NCBI RefSeq assembly: GCF_019091455.1
Contig: NZ_JAGXJN010000027.1
Location: 37,305 to 101,304, forward strand
Source of the DNA: Chitinophaga sp. GbtcB8
GTDB taxonomy: Bacteria; Bacteroidota; Bacteroidia; Chitinophagales; Chitinophagaceae
Length of the DNA stretch: 64,000 nt
Direction of reading: 5' to 3'
Shown here: positions 34,202 to 42,849 of the stretch, piece by piece
Layout: each line of letters opens with the position of its first letter
Numbering within the stretch: position 1 is the stretch's first letter
Program-made: the position numbers and the translations under genes
Notes under the pieces: generated by a model
The model's input: the letters and a program-made list of their open reading frames with translations, nothing else
What the model was told of the DNA's origin: nothing
The model's database searches: none

Positions 34202-35341
34202 TTACAACCTCTCCTGGTGCCTTAACCACCGTTCCGGAATCTCATTATTACTGGCCAGCAAATAATCACTGTATGCGCAGGGCACAAAATCCTTACCGGG
34301 CAGCTGCATCCACCAGCGGCCGGTTTTTTTACTTTTCAGGAATACGGTATCTATATCGCCAAAGGCTATATGAAATTCCCAGAAAGCATCCCTTTCTTCC
34401 AGCAGCGCTTCCTTGTTCTTTACAGAGCGGCCGTCCATAAAGTACCACAGCATTTGCGCTATTTGTTTAGCGGTCAGCTGATCTTTATCCTTAGCCGGGT
34501 TATAACCGTAAATACCGTAGGTGCTAAGCTGGGTGCTCATGCCGGCGTAGCGGGATAGCGCGCAGGCTTCCTCCCCGCTGAAACCGTTGGGGGAAAGGCT
34601 GTTGGCCGGCGCATCCGTATGTTTAATGATGTTAATGTCCAGGCTGAAAAGGTCGGTGTTGCGCAGCACCGGTTCTGCTTCTTCCAGGTTCTCCCGTATC
34701 TTACCCAGGCGGTAACAGTCAAAGCGCAGCTTGTCCAGCGTTTCTAACATACGCGGGTGTACGAAATAGCTCTGGAAACCGATATGATTATAGTGTTTGA
34801 TATAGTTAGGCTGCTCTGTAAGCATATCCATTAAAAAGCCGGTAGCCGGTATGGGGCTTTCTTCCTGCAGGTCTATCAGTGCATCGGCTATACTGGCTTC
34901 AATTACAAACTCCTGTTTTGCATAGGCCTGGTATTGTGCAAGGGTAAGATCATGTGAGCCGCCTAGTATGATCACTGGTTTTTGCAGCTGCAACAGCTCT
35001 CCCAGCACGGTACGCAGCGCGGCATAGGTATCGCCCAGGCTTACGCCCTGCTGCAGGTTGCCCAGGTCAGCTATCTTCACATCTTTATGCCAGTAAAATA
35101 ATTTATAGAACTCACTGCGTATCAAATCAGGCGCATCTGTACTTTTTTTACCGGGGCCGTTGCCACGGTTCTCACCTACGCCCAGCAGAATAATGTCCGC
35201 GGCTTCCAGGTCAGGCAGCTGCCCGTCTTCAAATAGATCCGTGATACCGCCTATCTGGGCAATATCAAATTCCTCGTCTTCGTTCAGGGAGGCTTTGGAA
35301 AGGGGCTGTAAAAAATCATGCAGGTGCGTAAAGTCTGCCAT
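34202..35341 (-). CDS. Arginase-superfamily (formimidoylglutamase-like) protein with altered metal site
   Basis: Ureohydrolase-fold protein of 379 aa. Family markers are ILLGVGENRGN (~51-61), VIILGGSHDLTLAQ (~123-136) and FSLDIN (~232-237). In arginases the two manganese ions are held by GGDHS, DAHxD and SxDxD. Here the first His is kept (His130), but DAHxD reads DALID (residues 153-157, His to Leu) and SxDxD reads SLDIN (Asp to Asn237). Two of the six usual ligands are therefore changed. Bacteroidota often carry such a divergent branch annotated as formimidoylglutamase or arginase, but activity here is doubtful. The ATG at 35341 is chosen over an in-frame TTG at 35368. A perfect 14-bp palindrome lies just upstream. 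Confidence 0.75.
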   Translation of the reverse strand: MADFTHLHDFLQPLSKASLNEDEEFDIAQIGGITDLFEDGQLPDLEAADIILLGVGENRGNGPGKKSTDAPDLIRSEFYKLFYWHKDVKIADLGNLQQGVSLGDTYAALRTVLGELLQLQKPVIILGGSHDLTLAQYQAYAKQEFVIEASIADALIDLQEESPIPATGFLMDMLTEQPNYIKHYNHIGFQSYFVHPRMLETLDKLRFDCYRLGKIRENLEEAEPVLRNTDLFSLDINIIKHTDAPANSLSPNGFSGEEACALSRYAGMSTQLSTYGIYGYNPAKDKDQLTAKQIAQMLWYFMDGRSVKNKEALLEERDAFWEFHIAFGDIDTVFLKSKKTGRWWMQLPGKDFVPCAYSDYLLASNNEIPERWLRHQERL

Positions 35342-35356
35342 TGCAATAAGTGGTTT

Positions 35357-35370
35357 GTTTGCCGGCAAAC
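35357..35370. promoter_or_regulatory. Perfect 14-bp palindrome upstream of the arginase-fold gene
   Basis: GTTTGCCGGCAAAC is fully self-complementary and lies 16-29 bases before the start codon, a position suited to an operator. No regulator is assigned. Confidence 0.4.
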
Positions 35371-35563
35371 CTACAACAAGATTTTAAAAGTGAGATGATT
35401 TTACAATTTTTAAACCGGGAGAAGGTATTGTAACTAAATGAATTGCCCGTGTAGAATTGAAAAAGAAAGCGAATAAAGGGAGATGATTTTAACAAAAAGT
35501 TAGGAAAAAATTCAGACACACAGCGGGTTACAACAAATCTATTAGTATAAATCTGGGAGAGTA

Positions 35564-35628
35564 GATCAGGATTTTAGATGTAGGTTAGGAAATGTGTTAG
35601 ACAGTTCTAAAATCGTAAATCCGGGATC
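35564..35628. repeat. Second locus of the TTTACGATTTTAGA word repeat
   Basis: GATCAGGATTTTAGA (35564-35578) opposes TCTAAAATCGTAAATCC GGGATC (35606-35628) in inverse orientation with an insertion. The word is the same as in the spacer at 2491-2576. It lies downstream of the small gene ending at 35639. Confidence 0.55.
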
Positions 35629-35638
35629 ATAAATAGTA

Positions 35639-35887
35639 TCAGTTCTTGTGCACTACAAATTCAAAAGCGCGTTGCGTTTTCCTGGCAAAAACTTTTTCCA
35701 GTACGGAGCGTTTGCTGGTAACACGGCTCTTGTTGCAATCCACTACTTCCATGACAGCGCAGAGGTATTCCATAGTTTCTACGACAGTCAGCATTTCGCT
35801 GATTTGTTTAACAGCGAATTGTATCTGTTGCTCGTTATACCGCTCTTCGTGAAGTAAGATCAGTAAATCCCTTTCTACAGGTTTCAT
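35639..35887 (-). CDS. Small hypothetical protein
   Basis: Predicted cytoplasmic protein of 82 aa, not recognised. It is mostly helical and charged: MKPVERDLLILLHEERYNEQ, then a helix QIQFAVKQISEMLTVVETME, and a basic C-terminal third (KSRVTSKRSVLEKVFARKTQ). The frame extends upstream to a TTG at 35935, but the ATG at 35887 is more likely. No promoter match was seen. It lies alone between AT-rich spacers. The coding call rests on composition and on the absence of any better frame. Confidence 0.5.
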   Translation of the reverse strand: MKPVERDLLILLHEERYNEQQIQFAVKQISEMLTVVETMEYLCAVMEVVDCNKSRVTSKRSVLEKVFARKTQRAFEFVVHKN

Positions 35888-36008
35888 TGAGAAATAAGTT
35901 TGACGTTCCCTATAATTTTTCACCAGGGTTTTCAATAAGGAGGATAGGTTAGGTCTTGCTTAAGGTAAGATGGCTCTGTACTTACTTACTTTAGTGGCGA
36001 ATCACTGA

Positions 36009-36131
36009 TCAATGCATGCGTTTCTTATTCATAGTTGGGCAACCGCAATCGTTTTTCTTAAATACACTGCAACCCTGCAATACTAAACTCCCACACAAAA
36101 AAAAGATCAACAGCCATTTCATTTGTTTCAT
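36009..36131 (-). CDS. Tiny predicted lipoprotein (40 aa)
   Basis: A short frame missed by length cut-offs. It starts at ATG 36131 and reads MKQMKWLLIFFLCGSLVLQG, then CSVFKKNDCGCPTMNKKRMH and TGA at 36009-36011. This is a textbook lipoprotein leader: two basic residues, a hydrophobic core and the lipobox LVLQGC with the lipid cysteine at 21. The 20-residue mature peptide has a DCGCP motif and ends basic. Such very small Cys-containing lipoproteins occur in Bacteroidota, but I cannot name a family. It lies in the 357-base gap between the 82-aa protein gene and the glycosyltransferase gene. The rest of that gap is AT-rich and shows nothing else clear. Confidence 0.6.
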   Translation of the reverse strand: MKQMKWLLIFFLCGSLVLQGCSVFKKNDCGCPTMNKKRMH

Positions 36132-36244
36132 ACTAATTATAACTAGCTTCTTTAATTTTAAATCCTTTCGTTATAAGAGTTTACCTTTTCTTAACAATAC
36201 ACCTTCTCTAATTTACGCTAAATTCGCAAAAAATTTTAAATTAT

Positions 36245-37336
36245 TTGTCCACAAGCTACGCTTCAAAAAAAATACTGGTAGTACCGCTTGACTGGGGCCT
36301 GGGACATGCTACCCGCGACATTCCGCTCATCTACGAAATATTAAACGCTGGCTGCGAGGTTGTTATTGCAGCAGAGGGTAAACATGCCGCTCTTTTACAG
36401 CAGGAATTTCCGCAGCTCACCATCCTGCCACTGCCGGGTTACCGCATCCAGTACGCGCAAAAAGGCTGGTTCTTTGGCTGGAAAATAATGCAGCAGATCC
36501 CCCAGATCCTGAAAAGTATCCGCTATGAGCAGCAATGGCTGCAGGAAGTAGTAAAAACACATGGTATTCAGGGAGTTATTTCAGATAACCGCTTTGGACT
36601 GTACCACCCGGATATTCCCTGTGTGTTTATTTCTCACCAGCTGCTGATCAAAACACCCTTTGGCGGGGTTACAGAACGCATTTTACAAAAGCTTAATTAT
36701 AAATACATTCGCCGCTACAGCGCCTGCTGGATCCCGGACTTTGCGGGGGACAATAATCTTTCCGGTATTTTGGGCCATCCCAAAGAGCTGCCGCCCCATA
36801 CCAGCTATATTGGCTGCCTGAGCCGCTTTCAGCCCCGGGAGGGAGTAAAGCAGCTATACGATCTGCTGGTGCTCATTTCCGGCCCTGAGCCACAACGCTC
36901 CAACCTGGAAAAGCTGATCCTGGAACAAATAAAACAGCTGCCCATCCGCGCCCTTATTGTAAGCGGCAAGCCGGGCACACCCCATCAGGAACAGATCACG
37001 CCTAATGTGCGGCAGGTAAATCATATGAATGCACAGGAGCTGAATGAGGCCATGCTGGCCTCCGGCATGGTGCTGAGCCGCAGCGGTTACACCACGCTGA
37101 TGGACCTAGCCAAGCTGAATAAAAAAGCCATCCTGGTGCCCACACCCGGCCAGTCAGAACAGGTATATTTAGGTGAATACCTGATGGAGAAAGGTTATTT
37201 CTACAGCATCCCGCAGGATAAATTCAACCTGGGCAAAGCCCTGGAAGCCGCTGCCAGCTTCCCTTTCCGCTCCTTCCAGCATGAGCAGGATATGGAGCAG
37301 TATAAAGAGGCCGTACGCAAGTTCCTGATGTGCTAA
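36245..37336 (+). CDS. MurG-like glycosyltransferase (GT28-type)
   Basis: GT-B glycosyltransferase of 363 aa related to MurG and UDP-GlcNAc:LPS transferases. The N-terminal glycosyl-acceptor domain starts ILVVPLDWGLGHATRDIPL (Gly-rich loop). The C-terminal nucleotide-sugar domain has LVLISGPEPQRSNLE (~212-226) and the ASGMVLSRSGYTTLMDLAKLNKKAILVPTPGQSEQ-type donor site (SRSGYTTLMD ~279-288, VPTPGQSEQ ~298-306). It probably works at the cytoplasmic face of the membrane in envelope glycan assembly. No ATG is near the conserved start, so a TTG at 36245 is the best start. A near-consensus -7 box (TAAATTCG) lies upstream. A terminator hairpin follows the gene. Confidence 0.82.
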   Translation: MSTSYASKKILVVPLDWGLGHATRDIPLIYEILNAGCEVVIAAEGKHAALLQQEFPQLTILPLPGYRIQYAQKGWFFGWKIMQQIPQILKSIRYEQQWLQEVVKTHGIQGVISDNRFGLYHPDIPCVFISHQLLIKTPFGGVTERILQKLNYKYIRRYSACWIPDFAGDNNLSGILGHPKELPPHTSYIGCLSRFQPREGVKQLYDLLVLISGPEPQRSNLEKLILEQIKQLPIRALIVSGKPGTPHQEQITPNVRQVNHMNAQELNEAMLASGMVLSRSGYTTLMDLAKLNKKAILVPTPGQSEQVYLGEYLMEKGYFYSIPQDKFNLGKALEAAASFPFRSFQHEQDMEQYKEAVRKFLMC

Positions 37337-37351
37337 TGTGCATATATGCAA

Positions 37352-37397
37352 ATGTGCAAATGAAATGCAGCGGTTGCATACCATTTGCACATTTTTT
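37352..37397 (+). terminator. Intrinsic terminator in a GCACAT word array
   Basis: ATGTGCAAATG (37352-37362) pairs with CATTTGCACAT (37382-37392), with inner ATGCA/TGCAT, then TTTTT. The surrounding 37331-37460 is an array of ATGTGC and inverse GCACAT words shared with the convergent gene's 3' end. Confidence 0.7.
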
Positions 37398-37452
37398 GCA
37401 TAACTGGCACATCAGCACATTCCCCCATCTGCACATCTGCATATTTGCACAT

Positions 37453-37782
37453 CTACACATTTTTCGCATCCGCCCCCACATAGATCTTCCCATCCACCAC
37501 CGCTACCGGCCGTTTCAGGAAAGTATATTCCTGCAATATCAGATCCCGGTAATCTTTTTCCGTTAAGGTTTTTTCATGTAAGCCCATAGGCCGGTACTTC
37601 TGACTGCGGCGGCTGAACAGCGCTTCATAGCTGCCCGCCAGCTTGGCCATTTCATCCAGCTGGGCCGGTGTAATGTGCTCCGTTTTAATGTCCTGCAATA
37701 CAAATCCCTTTTTCTGTACACCGGTTTCCGCAATAATTTTCTTGCAGGTGCTGCAGCTCGACAAATGATACAATTTCTTCAT
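37453..37782 (-). CDS. ArsC/Spx-family thioredoxin-fold protein
   Basis: Small ArsC-like protein of 109 aa starting MKKLYHLSSCSTCKKIIAET. The CxxC (Cys10-Ser-Thr-Cys13) and the later VAVVDGKIYVGA strand-turn fit the ArsC/YffB/Spx family. The family includes arsenate reductases and stress regulators. A resistance arsenate reductase is unlikely because no ars genes are near. The ATG at 37782 is preferred over an upstream extension of 18 residues. It is divergent from polA. Function is open. Confidence 0.8.
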   Translation of the reverse strand: MKKLYHLSSCSTCKKIIAETGVQKKGFVLQDIKTEHITPAQLDEMAKLAGSYEALFSRRSQKYRPMGLHEKTLTEKDYRDLILQEYTFLKRPVAVVDGKIYVGADAKNV

Positions 37783-37887
37783 GTTTATCCAGGTATAATT
37801 CCCCCTCAAACTTACACCTGCCGTAAAAACTTTCAAACTTTAAACTCCTAACTTTGCACATTACTCAAATTCACGTAGGTTTAGCGC

Positions 37888-40713
37888 ATGCAAAAGAAAT
37901 TGTTTTTACTGGATGCTATGGCACTCATTTACCGTGCTTATTATGCCCTGATCAGGAATCCACGGTTAACCACGGCCGGCCGTAATACCAACGCGCAGTT
38001 TGGTTTTACCACCACCCTGCTGGACCTCATCAATAAAGAAAAGCCCACGCATATGGCAGTGGCTTTTGATACCGCAGCACCCACAGAACGGCATACCTCC
38101 TTTGAAGCATATAAGGCCAACCGGCAGGAAGCCCCCGAAGATCTTACCGAGGCGCTGCCGGACATTAAGCGCATTATTGAAGGCTTTAACATACCCGTAA
38201 TTGAAGTAGATGGTTATGAGGCGGATGATGTGATAGGCACCCTGGCCTGGCAGGCTGCCAACGTGGGTTACGACGTGTATATGGTAACACCGGATAAGGA
38301 TTACGGGCAGCTGGTAAAAGAAAATGTATTCATTTACAAGCCGCCGTACATGGGCAATAAAGAGGAGATCATGGGCCCCAAAGAAATTTGCGCCAAGTGG
38401 CAGATCACAGATGTGCACCAGGTAATAGACATCCTGGGCCTGATGGGCGATGCGGTGGATAATATTCCCGGTATTGCCGGTATTGGCGAAAAAACCGCCA
38501 TGAAGCTGCTGTCACAATACCATTCCCTGGAAAATGTGCTGGCCAATGCAGATACCATTGGCGGTAAAATGGGAGAAAAGATCAAGGCCGGATCTGCAGA
38601 CGCTATCATGTCCAAACAGCTGGCTACTATTATCACCGATGTACCCTGCACTTTTCACGAAGAGGACTTTTGCATCAAGGAACCCAACAAAGAAAAGCTT
38701 ACGGAAATTTTCACGGAGCTGGAGTTTAAAACCCTGGGTAAAAGAATTTTGGGCGATGGTTTTTCATCAGCCAACACAGAAGCGCCCCTACCCGCAAAAC
38801 CACAGCAGCAGGACCTTTTCGGCAATATTGTAGAAGATACCAGCACCTTAGCCGCACGCGAAGAAAATGCAGACAGCGGCATTAATATCTTGCTGGCCGA
38901 TAAGAACATTGATAATACGGAACATACCTACCGCCTGGTAGATACGCCGGAGAAAATAGCGGAGCTGATCGCACATTTACAACAGCAAAAAGAGATCTGT
39001 TTTGATACCGAAACCACCGGCACTGATGCCAATGCGGTGGAAATGGTGGGCATGAGCTTTGCCTGCTGCAAACATGAAGGCTGGTATGTACCGGTACCCA
39101 CCGATCAGCAGGCTACCAAAGCAATCCTGGAAACTTTCCGCCCCCTGTTTGAAAATGAGCAGATCACTTTTATAGGGCAGAACATTAAGAACGTTATGCT
39201 GGTGCTGAAATGGTATGGCATGGAAATTAAAGGACCCATTTTTGATACCATGCTGGCCCATTACCTGATTGAGCCGGAAGGCCGGCGCGGCATGGATCTG
39301 CTGAGCGCACAGTACCTGCAGTACGCACCGGTATCCATTGAAACGCTCATTGGTAAAAAGGGCAAGAACCAGGGCAACATGCGCGATGTGGAGCTGGAAA
39401 AGATCAAGGAATATGCCGCGGAAGATGCCGACATTACCCTGCAGCTGAAAGAAAAATTTGTGCCGCTGCTCACGCAAAAAAGTGTTGACAAAGTTTTTTA
39501 TGAAGTAGAAAATCCGCTGGTGCGCGTGCTTACGGATATGGAGTATGAAGGCATTGCGGTAAATAATCAAACCCTGTCCGATTACTCCCGCGAGCTGGAA
39601 GGTGAAATAAAAAGAGCGGAAGAAAGCGTGTACCAGCAGGCCGGCGTACGCTTTAACCTGGCATCGCCCAAACAGCTGGGAGAGGTGCTCTTTGAAAAGC
39701 TGCAGCTGGATCCCAAAGCCAAGAAGACCCGCACCGGGCAATACGCCACAGGCGAGGATGTGCTGGCAAAACTGTCTGTTAAGCACCAGATCGTGGAAGA
39801 CATTCTTATTTTCCGCGAGCTAAGCAAGCTGAAATCAACTTACGTTGATGCGTTGCCGTTAATGATCAACAAACGCACCAACCGCATTCATACCTCTTAC
39901 AACCAGGCCGTAGCCGTAACAGGACGTTTAAGCTCCAACAATCCTAACCTGCAGAATATTCCCATCCGTACAGACCGTGGCCGCGAAGTGCGTAAAGCGT
40001 TTGTGCCGCGTAATGAGGAATATGTATTACTCTCTGCCGACTATTCACAGATTGAGCTGCGCATTATTGCCGCCATTAGTGAGGATGCACAGATGATAGA
40101 CGCCTTTCAGAAAGGGCTTGACATTCACGCGGCTACCGCGGCAAAAGTATATGGGGTAGATATGGCGGAGGTAACCTCCGACATGCGCCGCAATGCCAAA
40201 AGCGTAAACTTTGGTATCATATACGGGCAAAGCGCCTTTGGCCTGTCTGAAAACCTGGGCATACCCCGTTCAGAAGCCAAAATGCTTATTGATAACTATT
40301 TTACCCAGTACCCTTCTATTAAGGAGTATATGGAAAAACAGATCGGCTTTGCACAGAAGAACGGTTACGTACAAACGCAGCTGGGCCGCAAGCGCTGGCT
40401 AAAGGATATTAACTCATCCAACGCAGTAGTACGCGGTTATGCGGAGCGCAACGCCATTAACATGCCCATACAGGGCACAGCCGCTGATATGATAAAGCTG
40501 GCCATGATAGCGGTGCACAATACCTTTAAGCAGCATAACCTTAAATCCCGTATGATCTTGCAGGTACATGATGAGTTGGTGTTTGATGCCCACCATTCAG
40601 AGGTGGAAATCATTAAACCCCTTATACTGGAATGCATGCGCAATGCCCTGCCCCTGGCCGTTCCGGTAGAAGCGGAAATAGGCGCCGGCAAGAATTGGCT
40701 GGAAGCGCATTAG
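37888..40713 (+). CDS. polA: DNA polymerase I
   Basis: Repair and Okazaki-fragment polymerase of 941 aa with all three domains. The 5'-3' exonuclease domain (~1-290) starts FLLDAMALIYRAYYAL and contains VDGYEADDVIG. The 3'-5' proofreading domain (~350-540) keeps the catalytic acids in CFDTETTGTDA (~370), so proofreading should be active, unlike in many family members. The polymerase domain (~560-941) has motif A (LLSADYSQIELRIIA, ~717), motif B (RRNAKSVNFGIIYGQSAFG, ~770) and motif C (LQVHDELVFDA, ~891). A TAACTTTG -7 element lies at 37849-37856, and a strong terminator follows the stop. Confidence 0.98.
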   Translation: MQKKLFLLDAMALIYRAYYALIRNPRLTTAGRNTNAQFGFTTTLLDLINKEKPTHMAVAFDTAAPTERHTSFEAYKANRQEAPEDLTEALPDIKRIIEGFNIPVIEVDGYEADDVIGTLAWQAANVGYDVYMVTPDKDYGQLVKENVFIYKPPYMGNKEEIMGPKEICAKWQITDVHQVIDILGLMGDAVDNIPGIAGIGEKTAMKLLSQYHSLENVLANADTIGGKMGEKIKAGSADAIMSKQLATIITDVPCTFHEEDFCIKEPNKEKLTEIFTELEFKTLGKRILGDGFSSANTEAPLPAKPQQQDLFGNIVEDTSTLAAREENADSGINILLADKNIDNTEHTYRLVDTPEKIAELIAHLQQQKEICFDTETTGTDANAVEMVGMSFACCKHEGWYVPVPTDQQATKAILETFRPLFENEQITFIGQNIKNVMLVLKWYGMEIKGPIFDTMLAHYLIEPEGRRGMDLLSAQYLQYAPVSIETLIGKKGKNQGNMRDVELEKIKEYAAEDADITLQLKEKFVPLLTQKSVDKVFYEVENPLVRVLTDMEYEGIAVNNQTLSDYSRELEGEIKRAEESVYQQAGVRFNLASPKQLGEVLFEKLQLDPKAKKTRTGQYATGEDVLAKLSVKHQIVEDILIFRELSKLKSTYVDALPLMINKRTNRIHTSYNQAVAVTGRLSSNNPNLQNIPIRTDRGREVRKAFVPRNEEYVLLSADYSQIELRIIAAISEDAQMIDAFQKGLDIHAATAAKVYGVDMAEVTSDMRRNAKSVNFGIIYGQSAFGLSENLGIPRSEAKMLIDNYFTQYPSIKEYMEKQIGFAQKNGYVQTQLGRKRWLKDINSSNAVVRGYAERNAINMPIQGTAADMIKLAMIAVHNTFKQHNLKSRMILQVHDELVFDAHHSEVEIIKPLILECMRNALPLAVPVEAEIGAGKNWLEAH

Positions 40714-40738
40714 TCAATAATATTTACCACTTACTCAC

Positions 40739-40776
40739 AGAACGCAGCAGCTTATTACCTGCTGCGTTCTTTTTAT
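40739..40776 (+). terminator. Rho-independent terminator of polA
   Basis: AGAACGCAGCAG, 8-base loop, CTGCTGCGTTCT, then TTTTAT. The 12 bp are perfect and begin 25 bases after the polA stop. The next 240 bases up to the acetyltransferase gene hold only a possible -7 box, TACTTTTG, at 40907-40914. Confidence 0.88.
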
Positions 40777-41016
40777 ACAGGCAGGTTTCATAATGATCAT
40801 GTGCCGGTTAAAAAACTGCATAATACCCGCAGTACAGGCCTGCGCAGCAATCCATGGATCAGGGTTTAATTTCCCGGTGGGAAAATTCCGCTATGATTTA
40901 TCAATTTACTTTTGTACTTTATTTGATAAAAAACTCCCGTTGTAACCCAATAAAATATTAACAACTAGCAGCTTGTTATGCTTGTATTTCCCAAATACGT
41001 TTACTAGCTTTCGTTC

Positions 41017-41571
41017 ATGATCCAAACATCAAGATTACAATTATTACCATGCTCCCTGCAGTACTTTGAAGCGCTGTTGCAGGGCAACGATGTTTTGGCG
41101 GATCTGCTGGGCATAGATATTCCGGAATACTGGACAGAGTTCCCGGAAATAATACTGGTTGCCTATGATAAGCTCCGGAACGATCCCTCCATGCTGGGCT
41201 GGTTCTTTTACCTGGTGATACACCGGGAAGACCGCCGCCTCATTGGCTCCGGCGGCTTTAAAGAACGGCCGGACAAGAACGGGATGGTAGAAATAGGTTA
41301 TGAAATAACCGCCGATTACCGGGAACAGGGCTATGGTACGGAGCTGGCAGCAGCCCTTATACGCTTTGCTTTTAGCCATAACTACGTACAAAAGGTAGTA
41401 GCGCATACGGAAGAAGAATATAATGCCTCCGTAAAGATCCTGCAAAAAGCCGGGATGCAGTTTGCCGGCGAAGTATCCGACAAGGAAAATGAACAGCTCT
41501 GGCAATGGGCCATCACAAGAGAACAATACACCGCATTCGTACAAAAGGATCAGCTGGAAAGCCGCTCTTAG
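41017..41571 (+). CDS. GNAT N-acetyltransferase
   Basis: Acetyl-CoA-dependent acetyltransferase of 184 aa (Acetyltransf_3-like). RLIGSGGFKERPDKNGMVEIGYEI (~74-97) gives the central strands. ADYREQGYGTELAAALIRFAF (~99-119) is the acetyl-CoA loop, and EEYNASVKILQKAGMQFAGEV (~131-151) is the C-terminal signature. The N-terminal ~45 residues resemble YjgM/RimJ-type relatives that start IQTSRLQLLPCSLQYFEAL. The substrate is unknown. It is monocistronic. Confidence 0.85.
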   Translation: MIQTSRLQLLPCSLQYFEALLQGNDVLADLLGIDIPEYWTEFPEIILVAYDKLRNDPSMLGWFFYLVIHREDRRLIGSGGFKERPDKNGMVEIGYEITADYREQGYGTELAAALIRFAFSHNYVQKVVAHTEEEYNASVKILQKAGMQFAGEVSDKENEQLWQWAITREQYTAFVQKDQLESRS

Positions 41572-41685
41572 GGCTCCCGCTCATCCATCTTTTATACACC
41601 GCATTCCCATCATTCCCTTATTTTTGGCACCTCTCACCCCCCGGGGGGTAATAACTGGCAAACAACAAAACAAACTTGCAATCGT

Positions 41686-42828
41686 ATGAAAAAATGGATC
41701 GTGTGCGCAGCACTACTCTCCTGTACCGCTGTAATGGCGCAGAACACCAACAAAGAAGGCAGCCATTACCAATTCACCACCATTAAAAACCTGGATGCCT
41801 ATGATGTGCAGAACCAGGGTATGACGGGCACCTGCTGGTCTTTTTCCGGCCTTTCTTTTCTTGAATCGGAATTATTGCGCAGCGGTAAAGGCCAGGGCCT
41901 TAACCTGAGCGAAATGTTTGTAGTACGCAAAATGTACCCCCTTAAAGCAGCTAACTATGTGCGTATGCACGGCAAAGCTAATTTTGGCGAAGGCGGCGGT
42001 TTCCCCGATGACCTGTTGTGCCTGCGCCGTTATGGCCTGGTACCCCAAACCGTATATGATGGTAACCGTACCAAAATGTACAACCACGCTGAAATGGAAA
42101 GCCTGCTGGAAGGGTTTATAAAAAACATCGGCAACCGGGAAGGCACCATTAATCCCAGCTGGCAAAAAGCCTTTGACGGTGTGCTGGATAGCTACATGGG
42201 CGATGCACCTGAAAAGTTTGAATACAAAGGCAAATCATACACCCCGCAATCTTTTGCCAAAGAGCTGGGCCTGAATGCAGATGATTATGTGATCGTAACC
42301 TCCTTTACCCACCACCCTTATTACGAACAGTTTGTGCTGGAAGTACCGGACAACTGGAACTGGGAAAAGGTGTACAACGTACCCCTGAACGATATGATCA
42401 GCATTGCGGAAAACGCCATCAACACCGGTTACACCGTAGCCTGGGCGGCAGATGTAAGTGAAAAATATTTCAGCTTCCCCAACGGCCTGGCCATAGTGCC
42501 GGAAAAAGACTGGGATGAGATGACCGCAGAAGAGCGCAAGAAATTGTTTGAAGAACCAGGCACGGAAAAGAACATTACTCCTGAAGTGCGCCAGCTGGCT
42601 TTTGATAATTATGAAACCCAGGATGATCATGGTATGCACATAGTAGGCCTGGCAAAAGACCAGAATGGCAATAAATATTTCCGGGTTAAGAACTCCTGGG
42701 GTACCGGCAACTTCGGGCAGGGTTACTTTTATGCCTCTGTACCATACTTTGCTTACAAAACAACCAACATACTGGTTAACAAAAAATCTATCCCGGCAGA
42801 TATAGCAAAGAAAATGGGGATTAAATAG
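41686..42828 (+). CDS. Exported C1-family cysteine peptidase (PepC/bleomycin-hydrolase-like)
   Basis: Papain-fold aminopeptidase of 380 aa with a signal peptide (MKKWIVCAALLSCTAVMA). The active site is complete: Gln44 and Cys50 in QNQGMTGTCWSFSG, His in DDHGMHIVGLA (~315) and Asn in FRVKNSWGTGNF (~338). This arrangement is typical of the C1B bleomycin hydrolase/aminopeptidase C family, which trims peptides. Unlike cytosolic PepC it carries a leader, as many Bacteroidota homologues do, so it probably acts in the periplasm. A TATTTTTG -7 element lies at 41619-41626. The composite folded element begins 22 bases after the stop. Confidence 0.92.
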   Translation: MKKWIVCAALLSCTAVMAQNTNKEGSHYQFTTIKNLDAYDVQNQGMTGTCWSFSGLSFLESELLRSGKGQGLNLSEMFVVRKMYPLKAANYVRMHGKANFGEGGGFPDDLLCLRRYGLVPQTVYDGNRTKMYNHAEMESLLEGFIKNIGNREGTINPSWQKAFDGVLDSYMGDAPEKFEYKGKSYTPQSFAKELGLNADDYVIVTSFTHHPYYEQFVLEVPDNWNWEKVYNVPLNDMISIAENAINTGYTVAWAADVSEKYFSFPNGLAIVPEKDWDEMTAEERKKLFEEPGTEKNITPEVRQLAFDNYETQDDHGMHIVGLAKDQNGNKYFRVKNSWGTGNFGQGYFYASVPYFAYKTTNILVNKKSIPADIAKKMGIK

Positions 42829-42849
42829 AATTTCAAACTCCAGATCACA

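Noticed and set aside
36016..36291. 91-codon plus-strand frame overlapping the glycosyltransferase start
   Set aside because: It is AT-rich low-complexity sequence, overlaps a conserved gene in another frame, and lies antisense to the better tiny lipoprotein frame.
37331..37460. Possible CRISPR array
   Set aside because: The repeated units are 6-8 base words without uniform repeats or spacers, and no cas genes are near.
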